A stretch of DNA of 64,000 bases from Blastococcus sp. TF02A-26. Lineage in GTDB: Bacteria > Actinomycetota > Actinomycetes > Mycobacteriales > Geodermatophilaceae. The notes below the pieces were generated by a model, which saw nothing but the letters and a program-made list of their open reading frames with translations, did no database searches and was not told the DNA's origin. Every line of letters begins with the position of its first letter. Positions within the stretch are counted from its first letter, which is position 1. The translations under genes were made by a program, and so were the position numbers. The stretch lies in the NCBI RefSeq assembly GCF_003319125.1, contig NZ_QOHG01000013.1, positions 1 to 64,000 of the forward strand, given 5' to 3'. Below are positions 29,017-36,593 of the stretch, piece by piece.

Positions 29017-29769
29017 ATGAGCGAGTTCGAGGGACGTACCGCGCTGGTCACCGGCGCGAGCCGGGGCATCGGCCTGGCGATCGCGCAGAGCCTGGTCCGG
29101 CGGGGGGCCCGCGTGGTCGTCACCGCGCGCAAGCCCGAGGCGCTGACCGAGGCGGTCGCCGCCCTGGGCGGTCCGGACGTCGCCGTCGGGGTCGCGGGCA
29201 ACGCCGGTGACCCGGCGCACCGCGCGGAGGCCGTGCGCACCGCCGTCGACACCTTCGGCGGCCTCGACATGCTGGTCGGCAACGTCGGCATCAACCCGGT
29301 CTTCGGCCCGATGGTGGACCTCGACCTCGACGCCTTCCGCAAGATCCTCGACACGAACGTCGTCGGCACGCTCGGCCTGGTGCAGGAGGCCTGGCGGGCG
29401 TGGATGGCCGAGCACGGCGGATCGGTCCTGATCGTCGCGTCCGTGGGTGGGCTCAAGGCCTCGCCCGGGATCGCCGGCTACGGCGTCAGCAAGGCCGCTC
29501 TGATCAACATGGTCACCCAGCTGGCGGTGGAGCTCGGCCCGACGGTCCGGGTGAACGCGGTCGCGCCCGCGGTGGTCAAGACCCGCTTCGCCGGCGCCCT
29601 GTACGAGGGGCGCGAGGCAGAGGCGGCCAAGGGCTACCCGCTGGGCCGGCTGGGCGAGCCGGAGGACATCGGCGAGGCCGCGGCCTACCTGCTCGGCGAC
29701 GGCGCCGGCTGGGTCACCGGCCAGACGCTCGTGCTCGACGGCGGCACCCTCTCCCGCGGCCCGGCGTAG
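29017..29769 (+). CDS. Short-chain dehydrogenase/reductase (SDR)
   Basis: 250 residues, classical SDR size. NAD(P)-binding TGASRGIG lies at about 13-20. The NNAG element is VGNVG. The catalytic set is Ser in VASVGG with YGVSK (YxxxK). PAVVKTRFA and the C-terminal GAGWVTGQTLVLDGG are typical of 3-oxoacyl-ACP-reductase-like enzymes. The Arg after TGAS and Arg-Lys at TARKPE favour NADP(H). The substrate cannot be inferred. It is convergent with the repeat-rich membrane protein and not part of an obvious pathway cluster. Confidence 0.88.
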   Translation: MSEFEGRTALVTGASRGIGLAIAQSLVRRGARVVVTARKPEALTEAVAALGGPDVAVGVAGNAGDPAHRAEAVRTAVDTFGGLDMLVGNVGINPVFGPMVDLDLDAFRKILDTNVVGTLGLVQEAWRAWMAEHGGSVLIVASVGGLKASPGIAGYGVSKAALINMVTQLAVELGPTVRVNAVAPAVVKTRFAGALYEGREAEAAKGYPLGRLGEPEDIGEAAAYLLGDGAGWVTGQTLVLDGGTLSRGPA

Positions 29770-29790
29770 GAGCCGTTCGGCCCCGTCCTC

Positions 29791-31233
29791 CTAGTGGCGG
29801 CCGAGGACCCGGCCGAGGACGTCGTCGTCCTCGTCGTCCTCCCGGTAGCGGTGCCGGCGGCGGCCACCGGACCGGGGAGCCGCCGTCCCGCTCTCGGCGA
29901 GGATCTGCGCGAGGCGGGCCTCGCCCGGGGTGGGGACCGCCGGGGTCTGCACCGTGAGCGGCTCGGGCCGCGGGGGCTCCGGCGGCAGCGGCGCCGGCGG
30001 TCGCGGCCACGCCTCGGCCAGCAGGTCGGCACGCGCGGCCGGCGCCGGCTCGTCCCACCCGTGCCGCTCGGCCGGCGCGGAGGCGGGGCGCTCCACCGTC
30101 AGCTGCTCGGCCGTGGCGGCGTCGTCGCTGCGGCGGCGCCGGCGGGGCGCCTCCGCCGGCTGGGCGGGTGCCGGGGCGGCCTGCCAGGACGGCGCCGGCT
30201 CGGCCTGCCGCGCGCGGATGCCCTGCAGGGCCTCGTACCCCCGCGTGGCCGGGGCGGCGGGCGCCGGCGGCGCCACGGGCCGCTCGGCCGCCCGCGACAC
30301 CTCCACGGGGGGCTCCAGGCGCACGGCCGGCCAGCCGCCGGTCACCTCGCGGGGCGGCTGGTCCGACCAGCTCACCGCGTCGATGGCACGGGTGGAGGGC
30401 CCCTCCACGGGAGCCGCCACGGGGGTCGTCACGGCCCGGGAGGACTGCGTCCGCATGACCACGCGCTCGAGGAACATCTCGTTGGACAGCTGCTCGGTGA
30501 GCTCGGTGCGCAGCCGGCCGACGTCGGCGCGGAGCTCGGTGAGCTGCCCCAGCTCCGCGCGCATCGCGGAGATGCCGGCCAGCTGGTCGCGCAGGCCGCC
30601 GGGCCCGGAGACGTCGTCGCGCAGTCCGCCGAGAGCGGTGAGCTCGGTCCGCATCGTCCCCAGCGCGGCGACGTCCTGGCGCAGCGCCCCGAGGGCGGTC
30701 ACCTCCCGGCGCAGCTGCTCGACGGCGGCCAGGTCGTGCCGCAGGGCGCCGAGGGAGACGACGTCCTGGCGGAGGGCGTCCAGGGCGGCCACCTCCTGGC
30801 GCAGCGCGCCGAGCGCGGCCAGGTCGTTGCGCAGCCCGCCCAGCGCCGCCACGTCGCGGCGCAGCGCCGCCAGCTCCGCGCGCATGCCCTCCTCGGACTC
30901 GCGGCGCAGCCGGCTCTCGGTCTCCAGCTCGTACTGGCGCCGGCCGGCGACCTCGCGGGCGAGCTCCAGCTCGTGCGCACGGCGCAGCTCGGCGCTGTCG
31001 GCGGTCGGGTCCGCGCGACGCCGGCTGGTGGCCAGCAGCGCGAGGACGAAGCCCCACGCGCCGGCCACGACCGCCAGCCGGAGCACCCGCGGGTCGTCGC
31101 TCAGGAAGACCACGACCGTGGCGGCCACGGCCAGCAGGGCGCCGACCGCGATGCCGGCGCCCCCCCAGGACCGGGGATCGAGCGCGGACGGACGTCCGGG
31201 CACGTCGTCCCGCTCGACCGATCCCCCGCGCAT
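29791..31233 (-). CDS. Two-TM membrane protein with twelve tandem decapeptide repeats
   Basis: 480 residues. Membrane segments lie at about 27-44 and 52-69. A charged helix (70-120) leads to twelve uninterrupted 10-residue units at 121-240 with consensus L-x-x-L-R-x-(D/E)-(V/L)-x-x. A helical NEMFLERVVMRTQ segment follows, then a long Pro/Ala-rich, probably disordered tail ending RRHRYREDDEDDD. By synteny it may correspond to the Ala/Arg/Pro-rich membrane protein Rv3604c (possibly DUF6779). Function is unknown; a cytoplasmic scaffold is plausible. ATG 31233 has TACGCT 7 nt upstream. Confidence 0.75.
   Translation of the reverse strand: MRGGSVERDDVPGRPSALDPRSWGGAGIAVGALLAVAATVVVFLSDDPRVLRLAVVAGAWGFVLALLATSRRRADPTADSAELRRAHELELAREVAGRRQYELETESRLRRESEEGMRAELAALRRDVAALGGLRNDLAALGALRQEVAALDALRQDVVSLGALRHDLAAVEQLRREVTALGALRQDVAALGTMRTELTALGGLRDDVSGPGGLRDQLAGISAMRAELGQLTELRADVGRLRTELTEQLSNEMFLERVVMRTQSSRAVTTPVAAPVEGPSTRAIDAVSWSDQPPREVTGGWPAVRLEPPVEVSRAAERPVAPPAPAAPATRGYEALQGIRARQAEPAPSWQAAPAPAQPAEAPRRRRRSDDAATAEQLTVERPASAPAERHGWDEPAPAARADLLAEAWPRPPAPLPPEPPRPEPLTVQTPAVPTPGEARLAQILAESGTAAPRSGGRRRHRYREDDEDDDVLGRVLGRH
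30514..30873 (-). repeat. 12 x 30-bp tandem repeat coding for decapeptides
   Basis: Codons 121-240 of the gene above. Each unit encodes a variant of LGALRQDVAA with hydrophobic positions 1, 4 and 8. No insertion or deletion interrupts the register. DNA copies have diverged at many positions, so the array is old rather than a recent expansion. Confidence 0.85.
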
Positions 31234-31240
31234 GCCCTCC

Positions 31241-31246
31241 AGCGTA
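31241..31246 (-). promoter_or_regulatory. Candidate -10 (TACGCT), leaderless start of the repeat protein
   Basis: TACGCT on the minus strand, 7 nt before ATG 31233. A GGAGG between them is too close to the ATG for normal spacing, so the leaderless reading is preferred. Confidence 0.45.
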
Positions 31247-31350
31247 ACGGCGGACGACCCTCCGCTCACGCTCCGAACTGCATCCGTGACACAGACGTCC
31301 ACGGGCCCCGACGGAGCATCCGCCGGGGCCCAGGAAGGACCCCCGTGCCC

Positions 31351-31376
31351 CCCGACGCTCGCGAGCTCGCGTCGGG
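31351..31376 (-). terminator. Terminator of the betaine-binding protein operon
   Basis: Perfect 8-bp arms (cccgacgc/gcgtcggg) with a 10-nt loop, starting 26 nt after the stop at 31402. A second 8-bp inverted repeat lies at 31303-31331. Confidence 0.5.
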
Positions 31377-31401
31377 CCCCTGCACGAGGGCCGGTCCGAC
31401 G

Positions 31402-32415
31402 TCAGCCCTGGGCGAGGGCCCCGTCGGAGCTGAAGACCAGGCCGAGGGAGACCTCACCCTGCTCGATCGCGCTCTTGGTGAGCGGGCCACCGGCGTCCAG
31501 CGGGACGAACTCGGCGAACTGCAGGCCGTAGGTGTCCTCGAGACCGGGCTGGCAGAACGGCCGGGTCGGGCACTCCTCGGGGCCACCCAGCACCAGCGAG
31601 TTGTCGCCGCAGGCGTCGGCGAGCTCGGAGAGCGAGGTCACACCCAGCTCGTCGGCGAAGGCCTGGGTCACGGCGAAGGCGTTCTGGTCGGCGGCATCGG
31701 ACGGCTCGCCGAAGGTCAGCCCCACCTGGTCGGCCAGTGGCCGCAGCGCGTCGAGGGTGGCCTGCACGTCGCCGCTGGCGACCGGCTCCGGATCGGCGCC
31801 GTTGACCTGCGCATTGAGCGCCTCGGTGACGGTGGCCAGGTACTCGGGGAAGACCTGGAGGTCCGAGCCGGAGATCAGCGCCGGCAGGTACAGGTCGCGG
31901 TTGCCCACCGTCCGCACCGTCGCGTCGAAGCCCGCGGCGTCCAGCACGTCGGCGTAGATGTTGCCGAGGATCGTGGACTCGCTGAAGTCGGCGGCGCCCA
32001 CGGTGATCGGGCCGCTGCCCTGCTCCAGCCCGTCGGTGACGCCACTCTCCTCGACCCAGGCCGCGGCCACGTCCTCGGGGCTCTGGCGCTCCAGGTCCAC
32101 CGCGGCGTTGAGCTCGACGAGCTGGTCGGTGGTGAGGGCGGCGGACACGGCGTCCAGCGCCGGGAGCAGCGCCGGGTTGGCCGAGGCCGTCGCGGTCGTG
32201 ACCGCGGGGACGATGTTGTCCGCGTTCTGCAGCCCCAGGTCGTCCTCCAGGACGACGAGCTGGTCCCCGGCGACCGGCGCGCAGGCGTCGCCGCTGGCCG
32301 AGCTGCCGCCGGCGTCGTCGCCGCCGGTGCCGGAGGAGCCGGAGTCGCCGCAGGCGGCGGTGACCAGGGCCAGGGCGATCGCGAGGGGGGTGAGCACCCG
32401 GGTACGCCGTGTCAT
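31402..32415 (-). CDS. Glycine betaine/choline-type ABC transporter substrate-binding lipoprotein, apparently circularly permuted
   Basis: 337 residues. The signal peptide ends at a lipobox with Cys22 (TAAC). Residues 51-125 (LVVLEDDLGLQNADNIVP ... LTTDQLVELNAAVDLERQSPEDVAAAW) match the part that normally ends OpuBC/OpuCC-type proteins. The usual N-terminal start (ITVGAADFSESTILGNIYADVL) comes only at 137, and the protein ends at GLVFSSDGALAQG, exactly where the first block would normally continue. The order of sequence is thus rotated, not truncated. The protein captures an osmoprotectant outside the cell for the permeases encoded upstream. ATG 32415 follows a GAAGG-type site. Confidence 0.85.
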   Translation of the reverse strand: MTRRTRVLTPLAIALALVTAACGDSGSSGTGGDDAGGSSASGDACAPVAGDQLVVLEDDLGLQNADNIVPAVTTATASANPALLPALDAVSAALTTDQLVELNAAVDLERQSPEDVAAAWVEESGVTDGLEQGSGPITVGAADFSESTILGNIYADVLDAAGFDATVRTVGNRDLYLPALISGSDLQVFPEYLATVTEALNAQVNGADPEPVASGDVQATLDALRPLADQVGLTFGEPSDAADQNAFAVTQAFADELGVTSLSELADACGDNSLVLGGPEECPTRPFCQPGLEDTYGLQFAEFVPLDAGGPLTKSAIEQGEVSLGLVFSSDGALAQG

Positions 32416-32436
32416 AGCGCCCGCCTTCTGTGTCCC

Positions 32437-32480
32437 GTGCGGCACCGGGCCGCACGCGTGTCTGGCGGGAGGTCTCCCGC
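32437..32480 (-). promoter_or_regulatory. Two stem-loops between permease and binding-protein genes
   Basis: Within the 146-nt gap, 7-bp arms at 32437-32443/32449-32455 (5-nt loop) and an inverted repeat at 32465-32480 can form in the transcript. Intercistronic hairpins upstream of a binding-protein gene often set mRNA stability or allow partial termination. Which applies here is unknown. Confidence 0.4.
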
Positions 32481-32561
32481 GTCGGCCATGCAACCCCTGC
32501 GCCGCCGCCCGCTCCAACCCGGCGGCGGATGTGTTGTGCGCTTGTTACCTCGTTCCGCCGG

Positions 32562-33299
32562 TCACAGCGGGACACCCGACGCCGTCGGCTCCGGCTGCCC
32601 ACGCTCCACGGACGCCCTGGTCACGGGCCGGAAGGGCAGCCGTCTCTGCCCCGGGGTGACCGCCCAGGACGCGACGACCAGCAGGAGTTCGGTGAGCAGG
32701 GCGAGGGCCGCGACGAGGAAGGCCCCGGCGTACATCACGCCGTAGTCGCGCTGGCCGAACCCGAGGTTGATCAGCCGGCCGAGACCCGAGCCACCGACCA
32801 GCGCGGCGAGCGTCGCGGTGGCCACGACCTGCACGGCCGCCGTCCGGATGCCGGTCAGCACCAGGGGCGCGGCCAGCGGCGCCTCCACCCGGCGCAGCAA
32901 CTGACCGCCCGACATCCCCATCGCCCGGGCCGCCTCCCGCACGTCGGCGTCCACACCGCGGAACCCGACGAACGTGTTGGTGAGGATCGGCGGGATGGCG
33001 AAGACGGCGAGCGCGATCATCGTCGCCCGGTCACCGAAGCCGACGGGCGTGACGGCGAAGACGGTCAGCAGAGCCAGCGTCGGGATGGCCCGGCTGACGT
33101 TGGACAGGACGACGACGGCGCCCGAGCCGCGGCGAGCCCGGCCGAGCACCACGCCGAGCGGGAGGGCGACCACCATGGCGGCGAGCACCGCCACGGCGGA
33201 GACGACGAGGTGGTCGTGCAGCAGGTCGAGGATCCCGCCGCGGCGGGTCCAGTTGAACGGGTCGTTGAGGTACTGGAACGCCCGCTGGAGGTCGTTCAC
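32562..33299 (-). CDS. Glycine betaine-type ABC transporter permease
   Basis: 245 residues with about six membrane segments. The inner-membrane component signature is present around GVDADVREAARAMGMSGGQLLRRVEAPLAAPLVLTGIRTA, the EAA loop that contacts the ATPase. IPTLALLTVF and the GSGLGRLI stretch are typical of OpuBB/OpuBD-like subunits. GTG 33299 overlaps the preceding permease's stop as GTGA, so the two permeases should be made in equal amounts as a heterodimeric channel. It lies upstream of the binding protein in the same operon. Confidence 0.9.
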   Translation of the reverse strand: MNDLQRAFQYLNDPFNWTRRGGILDLLHDHLVVSAVAVLAAMVVALPLGVVLGRARRGSGAVVVLSNVSRAIPTLALLTVFAVTPVGFGDRATMIALAVFAIPPILTNTFVGFRGVDADVREAARAMGMSGGQLLRRVEAPLAAPLVLTGIRTAAVQVVATATLAALVGGSGLGRLINLGFGQRDYGVMYAGAFLVAALALLTELLLVVASWAVTPGQRRLPFRPVTRASVERGQPEPTASGVPL

Positions 33300-34018
33300 G
33301 ACCGGCCCGCCCGCGCCCACGGCGTGAGGACCCGTTCCAGCCCGGCCAGCAGCAGGTCGGCGACCAGGGCGAGCAGCACGCACCCCAGCGCCCCGGTGAC
33401 GATCTCGGCGCGGTACTCGTTGGCGGCGAACCCGCCGGTGATCAGCTGCCCCAGACCGCCGTGGCCGACCAGGACGCCGACCGTGACCAGGGCGACGGTC
33501 GACACCGTGGCGACCCGCAGCCCGGCCATGAACGCCGGCAGCGCCAGGGGCAGGTCCACCTTCAGGAACAGCTGCAAGGAGCCGAGCCCCATGCCCCGGG
33601 CGGCCTCGCGCACGTCGTCGGGGACCCCGCGCAGTCCGGCCAGGAAGTTGCGGACCAGGATCACCAGCGAGTACGCGGTCAGACCGACGAGGACCGTGGT
33701 GGCCGACAGGCCCGTCACGGGCAGGATGAACGCGAACATCGCCAGCGACGGGATCGTGTAGACCACTGTCGACAGGCCGAGGACGGGCCCGGCCAGCCAG
33801 CGGCTGCGGCGCGCCAGCAGGGCCGAGGGGAGCGCGATGAGGGCGCCGAGCGCGACCGCGGCGACGGTCAGCCAGACGTGCTCGCGGAGGTGGCCCAGAA
33901 TGGTGTCCCAGTTGTCCGAGACGTAGGACGGGTCGAACCAGGGGTTCGGCGCCTCGTCCACCGCGAGCACGACGTCGCTCGCCGCGCCCAGCAGGGGGCG
34001 CACCGACAGGAGGGCCAC
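33296..34018 (-). CDS. Glycine betaine-type ABC transporter permease, first gene of the minus-strand operon
   Basis: 240 residues. A periplasmic-side N-terminal stretch (WFDPSYVSDNWDTILGHLREHVWLT) precedes about six membrane segments. The EAA loop is GVPDDVREAARGMGLGSLQLFLKVDLPLALPAFMAG, and GHGGLGQLI lies toward the end. It pairs with the next permease. GTG 34018 was chosen because TAGCGT lies 7 nt upstream. It leaves only 3 bp between this start codon and that of the divergent ATPase, so the promoter hexamer lies in the ATPase coding sequence. Confidence 0.88.
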   Translation of the reverse strand: MALLSVRPLLGAASDVVLAVDEAPNPWFDPSYVSDNWDTILGHLREHVWLTVAAVALGALIALPSALLARRSRWLAGPVLGLSTVVYTIPSLAMFAFILPVTGLSATTVLVGLTAYSLVILVRNFLAGLRGVPDDVREAARGMGLGSLQLFLKVDLPLALPAFMAGLRVATVSTVALVTVGVLVGHGGLGQLITGGFAANEYRAEIVTGALGCVLLALVADLLLAGLERVLTPWARAGRS

Positions 34019-34021
34019 CTC

Positions 34022-35188
34022 GTGGACGCTACCGCCGAGACCGTCCGCTCTGCTGCTCCTCCGCAGGTGGACGCGGGGACCGCCGCCCCGGAGATCCGGC
34101 TGGAGGGCGTCGGCAAGGTCTACGCGGACGGGACCGTGGGCGTGGCCGAGCTGGACCTCACCTTCGCGGCCGGGGAGCTCACCGTCCTCGTCGGCCCGTC
34201 CGGCTGCGGCAAGACGACGACCATGAAGATGGTCAACCGGATCATCGAGCCGACCAGCGGCCGGATCCTGCTCGACGGCGAGGACGTGACCCGGGTCGAC
34301 CCCGACCGCCTGCGCCGTCGCATCGGTTACGTCATCCAGAACGTGGGGCTGTTCCCGCACCGCACCGTGCGGGCGAACGTGGCCACCGTGCCGAAGCTGC
34401 TGGGCTGGGACCGCCGCCGCATCCGTGCCCGCGTCGACGAGCTGCTGACGACGGTGGGCCTGGACCCCGCCGTCCACGGGGACCGCTACCCCGCCCAGCT
34501 GTCCGGCGGGCAGCGCCAGCGGGCCGGGGTGGCGCGGGCGCTGGCCGCCGATCCGGGGGTGCTGCTCATGGACGAGCCGTTCTCCGCCGTCGACCCGGTG
34601 GTGCGCGAGCGGCTGCAGGACGAGTTCCTCCGCCTGCAGGCCGAGGTGCGCAAGACGATCGTCTTCGTCACCCACGACATCGAGGAGGCGGTGCGGCTCG
34701 GCGACCGCATCGCGGTGATGAGCGCCGGGGGGCGGGTCGAGCAGTTCGCCCCGCCGGCCGAGCTGCTGGGCCGGCCGGCGACCCCCTTCGTCGCCGACTT
34801 CGTGGGCGCCGACCGCGGGCTCAAGCGTCTGGCGGTGACCTCGATCGACCCCGCCGGCCTGGCCCCGGCGCCGGTCGTGGCGCAGCACCAGTCCCTCGAG
34901 GAGGTGCGCGGCCAGCTGTCCGGCGCCGCCGGTGCGGTCGTCCTCGACGCCGGCGGCCGGCCGTGCGGCTGGCTGCCGGCCGACCGGGCCGGTGGACCGG
35001 GCACCGTGGCCGTCGCGATGCGCCCGGTCGAGCCGGTGCCCGTCACCGCCACCCTCAAGGACGGGCTGTCGCTGCTGCTGCGGTCCGACGTCGACGCGGT
35101 CCCGGTCGTCGACGGCGGGCGCTGCGTCGGCGTGCTGACGGCGGGCACGGTGCACACGACGCTGCGCCGGTCGATCAGCGCCGGCTGA
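34022..35188 (+). CDS. Glycine betaine-type ABC transporter ATP-binding protein with CBS-like C-terminus
   Basis: 388 residues. Walker A is GPSGCGKTTTMK near 61, the signature motif LSGGQRQR near 161, Walker B VLLMDEPFSAVDP, and the switch His is in VFVTHDIEEA. The C-terminal ~110 residues resemble the CBS modules of OpuCA/ProV (DVDAVPVVDGGRCVGVLTAG), which tune transport to ionic strength. It powers the two permeases encoded divergently. GTG 34022 is preceded by AGGAGG 8 nt upstream, which lies inside the 5' end of the divergent permease gene. Its stop abuts the opposing DUF3180 stop without a spare base. Confidence 0.93.
   Translation: MDATAETVRSAAPPQVDAGTAAPEIRLEGVGKVYADGTVGVAELDLTFAAGELTVLVGPSGCGKTTTMKMVNRIIEPTSGRILLDGEDVTRVDPDRLRRRIGYVIQNVGLFPHRTVRANVATVPKLLGWDRRRIRARVDELLTTVGLDPAVHGDRYPAQLSGGQRQRAGVARALAADPGVLLMDEPFSAVDPVVRERLQDEFLRLQAEVRKTIVFVTHDIEEAVRLGDRIAVMSAGGRVEQFAPPAELLGRPATPFVADFVGADRGLKRLAVTSIDPAGLAPAPVVAQHQSLEEVRGQLSGAAGAVVLDAGGRPCGWLPADRAGGPGTVAVAMRPVEPVPVTATLKDGLSLLLRSDVDAVPVVDGGRCVGVLTAGTVHTTLRRSISAG
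34026..34031 (-). promoter_or_regulatory. Candidate -10 (TAGCGT) of the permease operon, inside the ATPase gene
   Basis: On the minus strand TAGCGT ends 7 nt before permease GTG 34018. The hexamer overlaps codons 2-4 of the divergent ATPase. Confidence 0.5.
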
Positions 35189-35722
35189 CTAGGCGCGGAC
35201 GCCGTCGGCCGGTCCGTCCTCTGAGGGCGGCACCCGGCAGACGTGCTCCAGCCACAGGGCCGCCCCGGTCAGGGCGGCCGACGCCAGGACGCCGATGACC
35301 GCGGTGACCGTGTCGCTGCTCGCGGCGTCCAGCCGGCCGAGGGCCGGCACGACGTGCAGCAGGACGCCGGCCCAGACGCCGACGAAGACCGCACCGACGT
35401 AGGCGCTGGCCTGCGCCAGGACGGCGGCGCGGGCGACCAGCATCGGCTCGACCGGACGCGCCTGCCCCGGGCGGGCGGCCGCGCCGGTCGTGGCGGCCGG
35501 CGCGCGGCCCCGGGCGGTGCGCCGGGCCTCCCGGAGGACGGCGAGCCGGCTCCCGAGGGTCCGGGCGGCCAGCGCCTCGGCGACGGCGAGCAGTGCCAGG
35601 GGCACCGGCATCCACCAGCGCAGCGGCGGCAGGTCGCCGTAGGCGGAGCGGACGACCAGCCAGGAGGCCAGCGCCAGCCCCACGGCGACGACGGCGAGGT
35701 CGCGGCGGCTGACCGGCGTCAC
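35189..35722 (-). CDS. DUF3180 membrane protein
   Basis: 177 residues with four membrane segments (about 8-27, 36-52, 95-118 and 128-150) and an Arg/Ala-rich loop between the second and third. It matches the DUF3180 family, which follows folK in actinobacteria (Rv3605c in M. tuberculosis). Function is unknown. GTG 35722 overlaps the folK stop as GTGA. It closes the folate operon. Confidence 0.88.
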   Translation of the reverse strand: MTPVSRRDLAVVAVGLALASWLVVRSAYGDLPPLRWWMPVPLALLAVAEALAARTLGSRLAVLREARRTARGRAPAATTGAAARPGQARPVEPMLVARAAVLAQASAYVGAVFVGVWAGVLLHVVPALGRLDAASSDTVTAVIGVLASAALTGAALWLEHVCRVPPSEDGPADGVRA

Positions 35723-36222
35723 GGCCGGCCCTCCCAGCGCACCACCGCGTCGACCTCCCCCGGTGGCAGGGCGGCGAGCAGATCGGCGACCGGGCCGCGC
35801 CCGGGGAGCACGGCGGCCGGGTCCAGCGCCGCCCACGGGACCAGCACGAACGCCCGCTCGTGCGCCCGGGGGTGCGGCAGCGTGAGGGCCGGGTCGTCGG
35901 AGACCACCGGCGCGCCGTCGTCGTAGCTCACCAGGACCACGTCGACGTCGAGGGTGCGCGCTCCCCAGCGGACCTCGCGGGTGCGCCCGGCGGCCTGCTC
36001 GAGCTCGTGGGCGCGGGCCAGCCAGCCGGCGGCGTCCCGCGGACCGTCGACCAGGGCGATCGCGTTCAGGTACGGCGGCTGCTCGACCGGACCCCACGGC
36101 GGCGTCTCGTAGAGCGCGGAGACAGCCACCAGGCCGTCGGCGGCCAGGCCGTCGATCGCCTCGGCGAGCGTGGCGGCGCGGTCGCCGAGGTTGGCGCCCA
36201 GCGACAGGACCGCCCGCGTCAC
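35719..36222 (-). CDS. folK: 2-amino-4-hydroxy-6-hydroxymethyldihydropteridine pyrophosphokinase (HPPK)
   Basis: 167 residues. SLGANLGDRAATL is the N-terminal signature. SALYETPPWGPVEQPPYLNAIALV and RWGARTLDVDVVLV (HPPK loop with the two magnesium-binding Asp) are characteristic. PHPRAHERAFVLVPWAALDP closes the active site. It pyrophosphorylates the pterin before FolP. Start and stop are both coupled to neighbours by GTGA overlaps. Confidence 0.96.
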   Translation of the reverse strand: MTRAVLSLGANLGDRAATLAEAIDGLAADGLVAVSALYETPPWGPVEQPPYLNAIALVDGPRDAAGWLARAHELEQAAGRTREVRWGARTLDVDVVLVSYDDGAPVVSDDPALTLPHPRAHERAFVLVPWAALDPAAVLPGRGPVADLLAALPPGEVDAVVRWEGRP

Positions 36223-36593
36223 ACGCGCTCCCGCCGGATCGCGACGGTGACGTCGGCGAAGGGCACCCCGAGCTCGGCGTCGGGCTTGTGGACGGTGATC
36301 TCGACGGCCTCCACCAGGGCGTTGGCCAGGCAGGCGTCGGCCATCCGCTGCGCGAGGGTCTCCAGGAGGTCCACCGGCTCCCCGGTGAGGATCCCGTGCA
36401 GCCCCTGGGCGAGCTCGGCGTAGTTGACGGTGCGCTCGAGGTCGTCGTCGGCCGCCGCGGCGCGGGTGTCGAGCTCGAGGACGACGTCCACGGAGAACGT
36501 CTGCCCCTTCTCGCGCTCCCAGTCGTACACGCCGTGGTGCGCGTGGGCGGTGATGCCGGTGACGGTGATGCGGTCCGGGTGGGTGTCAGCCAC
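36219..36593 (-). CDS. folB: Dihydroneopterin aldolase
   Basis: 124 residues. ITVTGITAHAHHGVYDWEREKGQTFSVDVVLELD at the N-terminus and VNYAELAQGL are characteristic of FolB, with the active Lys in EITVHKPDAELGVPFADV. It cleaves dihydroneopterin to 6-hydroxymethyl-dihydropterin. The GTG start lies inside the end of folP (8-nt overlap). Confidence 0.96.
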   Translation of the reverse strand: MADTHPDRITVTGITAHAHHGVYDWEREKGQTFSVDVVLELDTRAAAADDDLERTVNYAELAQGLHGILTGEPVDLLETLAQRMADACLANALVEAVEITVHKPDAELGVPFADVTVAIRRERV

